Shown here piece by piece: positions 8,335-16,767 of a stretch of DNA of 64,000 nt. The stretch spans positions 1,054,001 to 1,118,000 of the forward strand of contig NC_012669.1 in NCBI RefSeq assembly GCF_000023105.1, given 5' to 3'. The DNA is from Beutenbergia cavernae DSM 12333. Its GTDB lineage: Bacteria; Actinomycetota; Actinomycetes; Actinomycetales; Beutenbergiaceae. The notes under the pieces are model-generated. The model was not told the DNA's origin. It did not search any database and saw nothing but the letters and a program-made list of their open reading frames with translations. Position 1 is the stretch's first letter. Each line of letters opens with the position of its first letter. A program made the translations under genes and the position numbers.

Positions 8335-10278
8335 ATGAGCTCGGCCACCCCTCGCAGCAGAGGCGGAGCACGACGTCGTCGCGAGCAGGTCAGGCGCCGT
8401 CGCCGCCGCCGCACCCTGGCCGCAGTGCTCGGCTTCGTGCTGGTCGTCGGAGTCGGTGCGACGGCGACGGCGTTCATGCTGAGCCGGGCCGACGTCGAGC
8501 CGCCGGCAGGAGCCAGCCCCGGCGCGTCTCAGAGCGCTGATCCGGGTGACGGCGCCACCGGGGAGCCGACGGCCGAGCAGATCGACTTCCAGGACGACGA
8601 ACCCGCCGCGGCCCCGGGCGCCGAGCCGTGCACCACGGTCTCCGTCCTGTCCTCCTTCGAGAACGCCGAGATGGTGGGGAACCTCGCCGCGGCGTACAAC
8701 GCCCAGCCGCGCGACGTCGCCGGCAGGTGCGTCACGGTCGTCGCCGGCAAGGACAAGTCCGGGATCGCTGCCGAGGAGGCGGCGGCCGGGTTCCCGGATC
8801 TCGGCGCGGACGAGCGTCCGTCGGTGTGGATCCCCGACGCCTCGACCTGGCTCTCGATCGCACACGCCGGGGGCGGGGTCGCCGTGGTCCCCGAGGACGG
8901 CGTCAGCGTGGGCTCGTCGAACATCGTCCTCGCGATGCCGCAGCCGCTCGCCGACGCGGTCGGCTGGGCCGACTCCCCACCCAGCTGGGGCGAGGTCTTC
9001 GAGGCCGCCGACGACGGGCAGCTCTGGGCGGATCTCGGTCACCCCGAGTGGGGCGACTTCAAGCTCGGCAAGACGAGCCCGCTGATCGCCAGCTCGGGCC
9101 AGGCGGCCATGCTCTCCTCGTACGCGACGTCGTCGGGAAGCGCCAACCTCTCCGTCGCGGACATCATCACCCCGGCCGTCGCCGCCGAGGTCGCCGCGCA
9201 CGAGCTGTCGGTCAGCCACTACATGGCGACGCCGGAGCACTTCCTCTGGCACGCGCGCGAGTCGGAGGTCCAGGGCTCGTCAGCGGACTTCCTCTCCGCC
9301 GTCATCGTCGACGAGACGTCGGTGTGGTCCTACAACCGGGGGATCACGAGCCGCGACGGCGTGACCCGCGTCGCCGGCGACCCTCCGGTCGATCCGCTCG
9401 TGCCGATCTACCCGACGGACGGGTTCTACGTCGCCGACAATCCCGCCGTCGTGCTCAACGGCAGCTGGGTCGACGACGTCGAGCGGGCGGCGGCGGAGGA
9501 CTTCCTGCGCTTCAGCACCACCGCCCAGGGCCAGCAGGTGGTGCGCGAGTCCGGGTACCGCGACCTCAACGGCTCCCTCGACGACGCGGTCGCCGAGCTC
9601 ACGAGCGCCGAGTCCGCGCCGAGCGGTGCCCTCGCGTTCCCGGACCGCAACGTCGTGGCAGCGGTCGCGGAGGCGTTCCCGGAGGTCCGCAAGGACGCCC
9701 AGGTGCTCTTCCTGGTGGACCTGTCCGCGTCCATGGGGTACGACAACACGGCCGGCCAGACCCGGCTCGAGGGCGCGCAGCACGCCATCACCGCCGCGCT
9801 CGACCACTTCACCGCCGGCGACAGGGTCGGGCTGGCCGGGTTCACGACGACCGACGGCACGATCACGCCCGGCCTGGTCGCGCCGGTCGCCGACATCGCT
9901 GACAACCGTGGCGCGCTGGTCGAAGGCGTGAACTCGCTCGAGCCCGTGGCCCACACGCCGCTGTACCAGGCCGTCGCCGACTTCGCGCAGCAGCAGGCGG
10001 CCATGTGGGACCCCGATCGGATCAACGCCATCGTGCTGCTCAGCGACGGGGTCAACGCCACCGGGGACATCGAGACCATCGGGCAGGACGACATGATCCA
10101 CGTGCTGCACGGGCTCCACGCCGAGACACCCGTGCTCGTCTTCACGCTCGGGTACAGCCCGGACGCGGACGTCGAGACGCTCCAGGCCATCTCGAGCGCG
10201 ACCGGCGCGCACTACTACGACGCCACCGATCCCACCGAGGTCGAGGCCGTGCTCGGCGACCTCGTCACGAGCTTCTAG
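8335..10278 (+). CDS. Membrane-anchored solute-binding plus VWA domain protein
   Basis: 647 residues; ATG preceded by GGAGG. An Arg-rich cytoplasmic N-terminus (RRRRRRR) leads into one membrane helix (about 29-49), placing the rest outside the cell. Residues about 75-410 resemble a periplasmic-binding-protein fold (WIPDASTWL, TSPLIASSGQAAM), and about 455-647 form a von Willebrand A domain with a MIDAS motif VDLSAS at 461-466 and the later LLSDGVN. Actinobacteria have such substrate-binding/VWA fusions, but the ligand is unknown. It may bind a small molecule or peptide and a protein partner through a metal ion. It stands 19 bases upstream of the HTH-membrane gene and may be co-transcribed with it. 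Confidence 0.75.
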   Translation: MSSATPRSRGGARRRREQVRRRRRRRTLAAVLGFVLVVGVGATATAFMLSRADVEPPAGASPGASQSADPGDGATGEPTAEQIDFQDDEPAAAPGAEPCTTVSVLSSFENAEMVGNLAAAYNAQPRDVAGRCVTVVAGKDKSGIAAEEAAAGFPDLGADERPSVWIPDASTWLSIAHAGGGVAVVPEDGVSVGSSNIVLAMPQPLADAVGWADSPPSWGEVFEAADDGQLWADLGHPEWGDFKLGKTSPLIASSGQAAMLSSYATSSGSANLSVADIITPAVAAEVAAHELSVSHYMATPEHFLWHARESEVQGSSADFLSAVIVDETSVWSYNRGITSRDGVTRVAGDPPVDPLVPIYPTDGFYVADNPAVVLNGSWVDDVERAAAEDFLRFSTTAQGQQVVRESGYRDLNGSLDDAVAELTSAESAPSGALAFPDRNVVAAVAEAFPEVRKDAQVLFLVDLSASMGYDNTAGQTRLEGAQHAITAALDHFTAGDRVGLAGFTTTDGTITPGLVAPVADIADNRGALVEGVNSLEPVAHTPLYQAVADFAQQQAAMWDPDRINAIVLLSDGVNATGDIETIGQDDMIHVLHGLHAETPVLVFTLGYSPDADVETLQAISSATGAHYYDATDPTEVEAVLGDLVTSF

Positions 10279-10297
10279 CGCGCGGGCGGGACGGGAC

Positions 10298-11545
10298 ATG
10301 GGTGGACAGCGGTACCCGGCCGAGCTCAGGACGGCTGTGGTCGAGCAGGCGCTGACGACCGGGCAGGCGGCGAGCGTCGTCGCCCGCGAACGCGGGATCT
10401 CCCCGAACACGCTGCGGCGCTGGATCCGGGAGCACCAGGAGCAGGAGCGAGCGGGCGAGCGGGAGCCGGGGCCGCAGGACGCCGCGCCGGCGCAGGTCAC
10501 CTCGTCGCCGGCGCCCGTGCCGGCTGAGGCGGAACCCGTGGTGGCCGAGCCGGAGGCTGCGGTGGCGGAGCCCACGGTGGTCGAGGCGGGGCCCGTGGTC
10601 GCGGAGCCAACCCCGGCGGTGCCAGACCCGACGCCGGCACCGGTGCCGTGGCAGCCGGAGCGTGCCATGGCGGTGCGGAGGCGGCTCGCCGCGATGGCCC
10701 TGCGCGAGCCGGGCCCCACCCCGCTCGTGCGGGAGCCGGTTCAGGTCCCCGTGGTGGCGGAGCCGGAGCGCGCACCGGTCGTGCTCGAAGCCGAACCGGA
10801 GCCGGAACGAGTGCCGGACCCGATCGTCCCGGAGCCGGAACCGGCGCCGGACCCGATCGTCCCGGACCCGATCGTCCCGGAGCCGGAGCCGGAGCTGAAC
10901 CCTGGCCCGGGCCCGGCCGCCGTCGTCCAGGACCAGCCGGCGCCGGGACCGACCCCGGCGGATCCCGCGCCCGCTTCACCGCCCGCGTCCCCGCCCGCCG
11001 TCCGTGCACCCGTCCGCGCGGTCCTGCCGGGGTGGGCCCGCGCGTGGATGGGCGCCGTCGTCGTCGCGTGGGTCGTGAGCCTGGTCGTCGCAGCGACGGT
11101 CACGGCCTCCTCCTCGCTCTGGAACGCGGCGTTCGTCGCCCACGCGCTGTTCCTCGTGGTCGGCCTGGGCGCCGTCGTCGCCCTCGACTGGCACGGTCTG
11201 CTCTGGCTCGTCGGACGGCGCGACCTGGGCGAGACGCTCCGGCTCGCCGACGCGGTCACGCCACTCATCTGGATCGGCGTCGGCGGCCTGATGGTCAGCG
11301 GTTCGCTCCTCGGGCCGGATCTCTCCAGTCCGATGACGTGGGCGAAGCTCGTGCTCGTGCTGGTCGTCGCTCTCAACGGGGTCCTGACGCCTGCGACGGC
11401 GGCCCAGCTGCGAGCGCTGCCCCCGTCGGTCCGGCCGCTCCGGGTGCCGCGGCGCGTGTTCGGGCGCCTCGTGCTGGCCACGGGCGTGTCGCAGGCCGGA
11501 TGGCTCGGTGCGGCGGCGATCGGGTTCGCCAACGCACTGACCTGA
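10298..11545 (+). CDS. Transposase-type HTH fused to Pro-rich linker and membrane domain; unknown function
   Basis: 415 residues. Residues 1-48 (YPAELRTAVVEQALTTG, then VARERGISPNTLRRWI) are a helix-turn-helix of the IS3/IS911 OrfA type. Residues about 50-245 are Pro/Glu/Val-rich with imperfect repeats such as VAEPE and PDPIVPEPEP. Residues about 247-415 hold four to five membrane helices (from WMGAVVVAWVVSLVVAATVT to FGRLVLATGVSQAGWLGAAA) with a DUF2269/CopD-like look. The frame is continuous, and no OrfB, inverted terminal repeats or target duplications are visible, so this is not an ordinary insertion sequence. It could be a membrane-tethered DNA-binding regulator. The linker could instead hide a sequencing-level join, but the reading frame and codon bias are uniform throughout. 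Confidence 0.65.
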   Translation: MGGQRYPAELRTAVVEQALTTGQAASVVARERGISPNTLRRWIREHQEQERAGEREPGPQDAAPAQVTSSPAPVPAEAEPVVAEPEAAVAEPTVVEAGPVVAEPTPAVPDPTPAPVPWQPERAMAVRRRLAAMALREPGPTPLVREPVQVPVVAEPERAPVVLEAEPEPERVPDPIVPEPEPAPDPIVPDPIVPEPEPELNPGPGPAAVVQDQPAPGPTPADPAPASPPASPPAVRAPVRAVLPGWARAWMGAVVVAWVVSLVVAATVTASSSLWNAAFVAHALFLVVGLGAVVALDWHGLLWLVGRRDLGETLRLADAVTPLIWIGVGGLMVSGSLLGPDLSSPMTWAKLVLVLVVALNGVLTPATAAQLRALPPSVRPLRVPRRVFGRLVLATGVSQAGWLGAAAIGFANALT

Positions 11546-11592
11546 GTTCGGTAGCGTTCGCCGGACACCCGAAGCGACCTGGAGGTTCTTCC

Positions 11593-13095
11593 GTGCCCGC
11601 AGTCATCCCCGTCCCGAGCCGCACCGAGGCGCGCGAGGGCTGGTTCGACCTTGCCCGAGCAGTCCGGCTCGTCGTTCCCGACGCGGCGGCGCCGGAGGCG
11701 GAGCGCGCACGCGAGGCGCTCGCCCGGGTCGGCGCCCAGCGGGTCGAGGTCGTGACGCACGACGACGGCGCGCCGGGCGCGATCGTCCTCACGCTCGGCG
11801 ACGCGACGCTGCAGCCGCCCGCGGGGGTCACGCGGCCGGACGGCGTCCGGCCGTCGGCGCCGCCGGCCGAGGAGTACTCGCTGAGCGTCGACCCCGACCG
11901 GGTGGTGGCGGAAGCCTCGACCCCGGAAGGGCTGCTGCGGGCGCTCGCGACGCTCGAGCAGCTCGCGAGCGTGCGCGACGGCGGAGCGGGCCTCGAGGCC
12001 GTCCACGTCACCGACGCTCCGCGGTACTCCTGGCGCGGCCTCATGGTCGACATCTCGCGCCACTTCTTCGGCGTCCCCGTGCTCAAGGACGTCGTCGACC
12101 TGCTCGCGCTGTACAAGCTCAACGTGCTGCACCTGCACCTCAGCGACGACCAGGGCTGGCGCCTGGACATCGGCTCCCGTCCGGAGCTCGCCAAGCGCTC
12201 GGGCGACACGGAGGTCGGCGGCGGGGCGGGCGGCTTCCTCACCGCTGACGACTACGTGACGCTCGTGACCTACGCGGCGGAGCGCGGCGTCGTCGTCGTC
12301 CCCGAGATCGATCTGCCCGGGCACACGAACGCCGCGCTGCACGCGGTGCCGGAGCTCAACCCGTCGGGCGAGGCGACGGCCGTCTACACGGGCACCGAGG
12401 TCGGGTTCTCCGCGCTCGACCTCGAGCTGCCCGCCACGGAGCCGTTCCTGCGCGACGTGCTCGGCGAGGTCGCCGCGCTCACGCCCGGCGACTACCTCCA
12501 CATCGGTGGCGACGAGGTCAAGACCATGACCCCGGAGGCGTACGCCGCCTTCGTCGAGAAGGCCGCGGAGATCGTCGTCGAGGCCGGCAAGCGGCCGGTC
12601 GTGTGGCAGGAGGGCGGCAAGGCGCAGCTGCCGGACGGCGCCGTCGTGCAGCTGTGGGAGTCGAACAGCTCGCCGGAGGCCGTGCTCGAAGCAGCGGCCC
12701 GCGGCGCTCGGGTGGTGCTCTCACCCGGCAAGCACGTGTACCTCGACATGAAGTACCACGCGGACTATTCCCTGGGCCTGGCCTGGGCTGGCCTCGTCGA
12801 CGTGCGCGAGAGCTACGACTGGGACCCGGACGCGTACACGCCCGGGCTCGACCCCGCGGCGATCGACGGCGTCGAAGCGGCGCTCTGGACGGAGACGGTG
12901 ACGACGCGCGAGGAGCTGTTCACGATGCTGCTCCCGCGGCTCGCCGCCGTCGCGGAGGTCGCGTGGTCGGCGCAGGACGCTCGCGCGCTCGACGACGTGG
13001 CACGGCGTCTGGCCGATCACGCGGCCCTGTGGCAGGAGCGCGACTGGGCGTTCCACCCGAGCGACCAGGTGCCGTGGCCGAGCCTCACCCGGTGA
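11593..13095 (+). CDS. Beta-N-acetylhexosaminidase, glycoside hydrolase family 20
   Basis: 500 residues; GTG start chosen because GGAGG lies at 11581-11585 with a seven-base gap and the GH20 N-terminal domain begins right after. The N-terminal alpha/beta domain (about 1-145) precedes the barrel, which shows RGLMVDISRHFFGV, NVLHLHLSDDQGWRLDI and HIGGDEV with the catalytic pair D307-E308. No signal peptide is seen, so it probably acts on internalised chitobiose or N-glycan fragments, or on muropeptides during recycling. It releases terminal GlcNAc/GalNAc with substrate-assisted catalysis, as known for the family. Its last 11 bases overlap the end of the converging YjbR-like gene. Confidence 0.92.
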   Translation: MPAVIPVPSRTEAREGWFDLARAVRLVVPDAAAPEAERAREALARVGAQRVEVVTHDDGAPGAIVLTLGDATLQPPAGVTRPDGVRPSAPPAEEYSLSVDPDRVVAEASTPEGLLRALATLEQLASVRDGGAGLEAVHVTDAPRYSWRGLMVDISRHFFGVPVLKDVVDLLALYKLNVLHLHLSDDQGWRLDIGSRPELAKRSGDTEVGGGAGGFLTADDYVTLVTYAAERGVVVVPEIDLPGHTNAALHAVPELNPSGEATAVYTGTEVGFSALDLELPATEPFLRDVLGEVAALTPGDYLHIGGDEVKTMTPEAYAAFVEKAAEIVVEAGKRPVVWQEGGKAQLPDGAVVQLWESNSSPEAVLEAAARGARVVLSPGKHVYLDMKYHADYSLGLAWAGLVDVRESYDWDPDAYTPGLDPAAIDGVEAALWTETVTTREELFTMLLPRLAAVAEVAWSAQDARALDDVARRLADHAALWQERDWAFHPSDQVPWPSLTR

Positions 13096-13513
13096 ACCAG
13101 GCGGCCGGGCTGCCCGCGGCGTCGAGCTGCCCGACGAGCCGGGGCCCCGACACCTCGCGGTAGGAGGCGTCGACCAGCTCGGCGATCTCCCGCCAGTCCG
13201 GCTCGGCGGCGTCGAGGTCGATCCCGCGCCAGCCGTACGGTCCGTAGTACGCGGGGACGAAGAACCGAGGGTCGTCGTCCAGCGCCCGCTGCTCGGTCTC
13301 GTCGACCTTGACGAGCACCGCGTGCGGGCGCTGCACGCCGACGCGCCCGTCGCTCGTGCGATCCGGCCCGCCGTAGACGGCGAACGCGACCCGGGTGCGG
13401 AACGTCGGGCGGCCGTGCGACACGCGTTCGTCAGTGCCCGGGAACGCGAGCGCGAGGCGACGCAGGACCGCGAGGTGCGGGTCGTCGTCGTCGAACATCA
13501 GCGGGTGCGGCAT
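13085..13513 (-). CDS. MmcQ/YjbR family protein
   Basis: 142 residues. HPLMFDDDDPHLAVLRRLAL, FPGTDERVSHGRPTF and YGWRGIDL match the small MmcQ/YjbR-like fold, which has a cyclic alpha/beta arrangement; DNA binding has been proposed for relatives but is unproven here. A purine-rich GAGGATGAGG stretch precedes the ATG on the minus strand. The gene converges with the GH20 gene and overlaps it tail-to-tail by 11 bases, so transcripts from the two strands must overlap. It is a lone gene; 43 bases separate it from the holin-family gene upstream. Confidence 0.8.
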   Translation of the reverse strand: MPHPLMFDDDDPHLAVLRRLALAFPGTDERVSHGRPTFRTRVAFAVYGGPDRTSDGRVGVQRPHAVLVKVDETEQRALDDDPRFFVPAYYGPYGWRGIDLDAAEPDWREIAELVDASYREVSGPRLVGQLDAAGSPAAWFTG

Positions 13514-13556
13514 GCCTCATCCTCGCGCGGAGCACCGACAGGCGCCGTCGCACCGC

Positions 13557-13991
13557 TCACGCAGTCGGCGCGGCCGGGTCCTTCTTGCCCTTCCCGCCCT
13601 TGGCGCCCTGCCGGTCGTCGAGCCGGTTGCGCAGGAAGATCAGCGGCAGGACGAGGGTCGCGATCGCGGTCACGAGCCAGACGACGAGCGTCGCGAGGAT
13701 CCAGGTGACGACGCCGCCGGTGATCTCGAGGCCGCTCCCGATGAGGCTCGCGATCCACAGGCAGAGGAACGTCGAGACGAGGCCGACGCCACCGATGAAG
13801 GCGTTGGCGTACTGCCGCGTCATCTTGAGCACGAACGGCGTGAGGATCCACTGCGCGAGCGCGAAGACGACGACGGCCACGATGAAGCCCGAGGCCGTGA
13901 GATGGACGTCCTCGATGAGCAGGGACGCCACCCAGAGACCGAGCGCGGCCGAGCCGAGGAAGATCGCCGACCGGATGAGGAAGACCACCAT
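13557..13991 (-). CDS. Phage-holin-family (PF04020-like) four-helix membrane protein
   Basis: 144 residues with four clear membrane helices (FLIRSAIFLGSAALGLWVAS, FIVAVVVFALAQWILT, FIGGVGLVSTFLCLWIASL, ILATLVVWLVTAIATLVLP) and a basic Lys/Gly C-terminal tail. This layout matches the holin superfamily IV / PF04020 proteins, which in actinobacteria are chromosomal and not part of prophages. A lysis role is therefore not implied, and the function is unknown. No phage genes flank it. The ATG at 13991 precedes the first helix directly; the Shine-Dalgarno is weak. Confidence 0.8.
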   Translation of the reverse strand: MVVFLIRSAIFLGSAALGLWVASLLIEDVHLTASGFIVAVVVFALAQWILTPFVLKMTRQYANAFIGGVGLVSTFLCLWIASLIGSGLEITGGVVTWILATLVVWLVTAIATLVLPLIFLRNRLDDRQGAKGGKGKKDPAAPTA

Positions 13992-14038
13992 GGGCGTCAA
14001 CCTAGACCCGAGCCGCCTCGCCCGCCCGCCAGCGTGCG

Positions 14039-15730
14039 TCAGATCCAGCCGATCCGCCACTCCGTGAGGTTCCCGATCCACATGTGCGCCTTCCAGTACC
14101 AGTACGGCACCGGCTGCCCGGTCCAGATCGGCCAGAAGAAGGCGGCGACGAGGAGCGCGAGGGCCACGACGACGACGCCGAACCGCGCGCCCGTCGTCCG
14201 GAGGCCCCGGGGGGCGCCGCGCGGCCCGAGCAGGAGTCCGAGCCCGTACGTGAGGGCGAGGGCGACGTAGGGAGCGAACGCGACGGCGTAGAACGTGAAG
14301 ATCGTGCGGTCCGCGAACGGCGCGGAGTAGGTGAACCACGGCAGGTACATCGCCGCGTACCCGACGCAGATCGCCCAGGCCCGCCAGTCGCGCCGCACGA
14401 TCGCCATCCAGAGGACGGCGACGAGCGCGATCGCGCCACCCCACCAGACGATCGGGTTCCCGACGGCGAGGACCGCCTCGATCCACCGCTCCGTGTGCCC
14501 GGGTGGTGCCGCGACGTCCTGCCACGCGAACGACGTCGGCCGCAGCTGCAGGAGCCAGCCGATCGGGTGCGACGAGTACGTGTGCTCCGACGACAGGTTC
14601 GTGTGGAAGTCCCACATCGTGAGGTGGTACTGCCACCACGAGTTGAGCGTGTCGGGGAGCCAGGTGCGAACCGGCTCGTCGGCGACGGCGTTCACGTCGC
14701 GCGCCCAGTGCCGGTAGTACGAGTCGTTCGAGACGAACCACGACGCCCAGCTCGCGACGTACGCCGCGACGGCGACGGGCACGAGCGTGAGGAACGAGGG
14801 GACGCCGTCGCGCAGGAAGCCCCCGCCGAACCAGAGCCGGACGCCGATGGCGCGGCGCGCCGTCGTCGACCACACGACGGCGGCGATGCCGAACACCGCG
14901 ACGGCGTAGATCCCCGACCACTTCACGCCGCACGCGAGGCCGAGCAGCACGCCCGTCGCGAGCAGCCACCAGCGCATGCCGATCCGCGGACCCCAGGGGT
15001 CGGCGAGGCCACCGTCCGCGAGCTGCGGCGCGGCCCGGGCAGCGAGCCGGCGTCGGGACTGCTCCCGGTCGAGCAGCAGCGTGCCGAACGCCGCGAGCAC
15101 GAAGAAGCTGACGAAGATGTCGAGGATCCCGGTGCGGCTGAGCACGAGGTGCATCCCGTCGACGGCGAGGAGCAGCCCCGCCGTCGTGCCGAGGAGCGTC
15201 GAGGCGAAGAGCCGCCGCCCGATCCGCGCCACCAGCAGCACCGAGAGCGCCCCCAGGACGGCGCCGGCGATCCGCCAGCCCACGACCGACTCCTGCCCGA
15301 GGAGCCGGATGCCGATCGCGATGAGCCACTTGCCCAGGGGTGGGTGCACGACGTAGTCGGCGTCCGTCAGGAGTCCGGAGGTGTCGCCGGCGGCGAACGC
15401 CTCGTCGACGTCCTCGTCCCACCGGCCCTCGAACCCGAGGGCGAGCAGCGAGTAGGCCTGCTTGACGTAGTACGTCTCGTCGAAGATGAGGCGCGCCGGC
15501 CGGTCCAGTCCCACGATCCGCAGGACGGCGGCGATCGCCGTGACGGCGAGCGGCCCGATCCAGCCCCAGGCGCGGCTGCCGGGCACGGCGGTGACCAGGC
15601 GGGCGAGCAGGCGCTGCTCGATGCGCCGAACCCGTTCGCCGCGCGGGAGCGCGTCGTCCGCGGGGGTGGCCGGTGCTCCGGGGAGACCCGCCCAGCGCGG
15701 CAGCGTCGGCTCGGCGTCGGGCTGGGTCAC
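14039..15730 (-). CDS. pmt: Dolichyl-phosphate-mannose-type protein O-mannosyltransferase (PMT)
   Basis: 563 residues, polytopic with roughly ten membrane helices. Residues 81-90 (LIFDETYYVK) carry the Asp84-Glu85 pair of the GT39 first external loop, and HPPLGKWLIA is the second PMT signature. In actinobacteria the enzyme transfers mannose from polyprenyl-phosphate-mannose to Ser/Thr of secreted proteins, coupled to Sec export. Divergent placement next to rsmI is the conserved actinobacterial arrangement (Rv1002c/Rv1003). GTG 15730 is chosen because TACACT lies six bases upstream with no Shine-Dalgarno, a leaderless layout. The long Thr/Ser-rich giant protein encoded nearby would be a plausible substrate. 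Confidence 0.92.
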   Translation of the reverse strand: MTQPDAEPTLPRWAGLPGAPATPADDALPRGERVRRIEQRLLARLVTAVPGSRAWGWIGPLAVTAIAAVLRIVGLDRPARLIFDETYYVKQAYSLLALGFEGRWDEDVDEAFAAGDTSGLLTDADYVVHPPLGKWLIAIGIRLLGQESVVGWRIAGAVLGALSVLLVARIGRRLFASTLLGTTAGLLLAVDGMHLVLSRTGILDIFVSFFVLAAFGTLLLDREQSRRRLAARAAPQLADGGLADPWGPRIGMRWWLLATGVLLGLACGVKWSGIYAVAVFGIAAVVWSTTARRAIGVRLWFGGGFLRDGVPSFLTLVPVAVAAYVASWASWFVSNDSYYRHWARDVNAVADEPVRTWLPDTLNSWWQYHLTMWDFHTNLSSEHTYSSHPIGWLLQLRPTSFAWQDVAAPPGHTERWIEAVLAVGNPIVWWGGAIALVAVLWMAIVRRDWRAWAICVGYAAMYLPWFTYSAPFADRTIFTFYAVAFAPYVALALTYGLGLLLGPRGAPRGLRTTGARFGVVVVALALLVAAFFWPIWTGQPVPYWYWKAHMWIGNLTEWRIGWI

Positions 15731-15736
15731 CGCAGC

Positions 15737-15742
15737 AGTGTA
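15737..15742 (-). promoter_or_regulatory. Candidate -10 box for leaderless pmt mRNA
   Basis: TACACT on the minus strand, six bases before GTG 15730, with no Shine-Dalgarno between. Actinobacteria commonly start leaderless transcripts about 6-8 bases after a TANNNT box. No clear -35 is seen. Confidence 0.4.
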
Positions 15743-15761
15743 GGTGGGCCAGACTGGGGGG

Positions 15762-16727
15762 ATGCCGAGCGAGGACTCCGGAGCGAGGGACGAGCGCAGG
15801 AGGATCGCGACCGACGAGCAACCGCGCGACGCTGACGATCCCGCGGACGAGCGCGCCCCGGCCGAGCTCGGGGCGGCCGCCGGGAGGTGGTCGGGCCGGG
15901 CGCGCATCGTCCTGGCCGCGACGCCGATCGGGAACGCACAGGACGCGACGCCCAACCTGCTGGCGCTGCTCGCGGAGGCTGACGTCGTGGCGGCGGAGGA
16001 CACCCGCCGGCTGAGGACGCTCCTCGCGCGGCTCGGGATCCGGACCGCCGGGCGGGTCGTCAGCTACCACGAGCACAACGAGTCGGAGCGCGCCGCCGAG
16101 CTGGTCGAGCTCGCGCGCGAGGGCGCGACGGTGGCGGTGGTGTCCGACGCCGGGATGCCGTCGGTCTCCGATCCGGGCTTCCGCGTGGTGCGGGCCGCCG
16201 CGGAGGCCGGCGTCCGCGTGAGCGCGCTCCCGGGGCCGAGCGCCGTGCTGACGGCGCTCGCCGTCTCGGGGCTCGCCTCGGACCGGTTCTGCTTCGAGGG
16301 CTTCGCGCCGCGGCGGGCGGGCGAACGCCGTCGGGCGCTCGAGGCCCTGGCCGCCGAGCCGCGCACGCTCGTGTTCTTCGAGAGTCCGCACCGGCTGGCG
16401 GCCACGCTCGAGGCGATGGCGACCGCGTTCGGCCACGACCGGGCCGCCGCCGTGTGCCGCGAGCTGACCAAGACGTACGAGGAGGTGCGGCGCGGCCCGC
16501 TCGGCGAGCTCGCGGCGTGGGCGTCGGAGGGGGTGCGCGGCGAGATCACCGTCGTCGTCGCCGGCGCCCCGCCGGTGAGCGCCGAACCCGGCGACCACGT
16601 GGCCGAGGTCCTCGCGCGCGTCGCGGCGGGGGAGCGGCTCAAGGACGTGTCGGGCGACGTCGCGGCCCGCGTCGGCGTGTCGCGGCGGGAGCTCTACGAC
16701 GCGGCGCTCGCCGCCCGGGAGGGCTGA
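15762..16727 (+). CDS. rsmI: 16S rRNA (cytidine-1402 2'-O)-methyltransferase
   Basis: 321 residues from ATG 15762; a GTG at 15744 would add six residues. Core motifs are LAATPIGNAQD, AAEDTRRLRTLL, SYHEHNE, VSDAGMPSVSDPG, ALPGPSAVLTAL and FFESPHRL, all typical of RsmI, which 2'-O-methylates C1402 in the ribosomal P site using SAM. The enzyme core begins only near residue 50. The preceding ~48 residues are charged, and the first of them are encoded by copy B of the 50-base repeat shared with the GH36 gene. A shorter start is possible but no better-supported ATG/GTG is apparent. Conserved partner of pmt in actinobacteria. Confidence 0.92.
   Translation: MPSEDSGARDERRRIATDEQPRDADDPADERAPAELGAAAGRWSGRARIVLAATPIGNAQDATPNLLALLAEADVVAAEDTRRLRTLLARLGIRTAGRVVSYHEHNESERAAELVELAREGATVAVVSDAGMPSVSDPGFRVVRAAAEAGVRVSALPGPSAVLTALAVSGLASDRFCFEGFAPRRAGERRRALEALAAEPRTLVFFESPHRLAATLEAMATAFGHDRAAAVCRELTKTYEEVRRGPLGELAAWASEGVRGEITVVVAGAPPVSAEPGDHVAEVLARVAAGERLKDVSGDVAARVGVSRRELYDAALAAREG
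15765..15814 (+). repeat. 50-base dispersed repeat, copy B (5' end of rsmI)
   Basis: Differs from 5918-5967 at a single base (G15783 versus C5936). It begins one codon after the rsmI ATG, so it forms part of the annotated N-terminus. This copy contains the palindrome CTCCGGAG, broken by the substitution in copy A. The two copies are read in different frames relative to the repeat, so selection on a shared peptide is not the explanation. Confidence 0.75.
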
Positions 16728-16767
16728 GGCCGGGCTCCGACCAGCGCGGCGCCGGGCTCGGGCACCG

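Noticed and set aside
10298-10441. Insertion sequence (OrfA of IS3 type)
   Set aside because: No OrfB, no terminal inverted repeats and the frame continues into a membrane protein.
13557-13991. Prophage remnant (holin)
   Set aside because: The holin-family protein has no neighbouring lysin or structural genes; PF04020-type proteins are ordinary chromosomal genes in actinobacteria.
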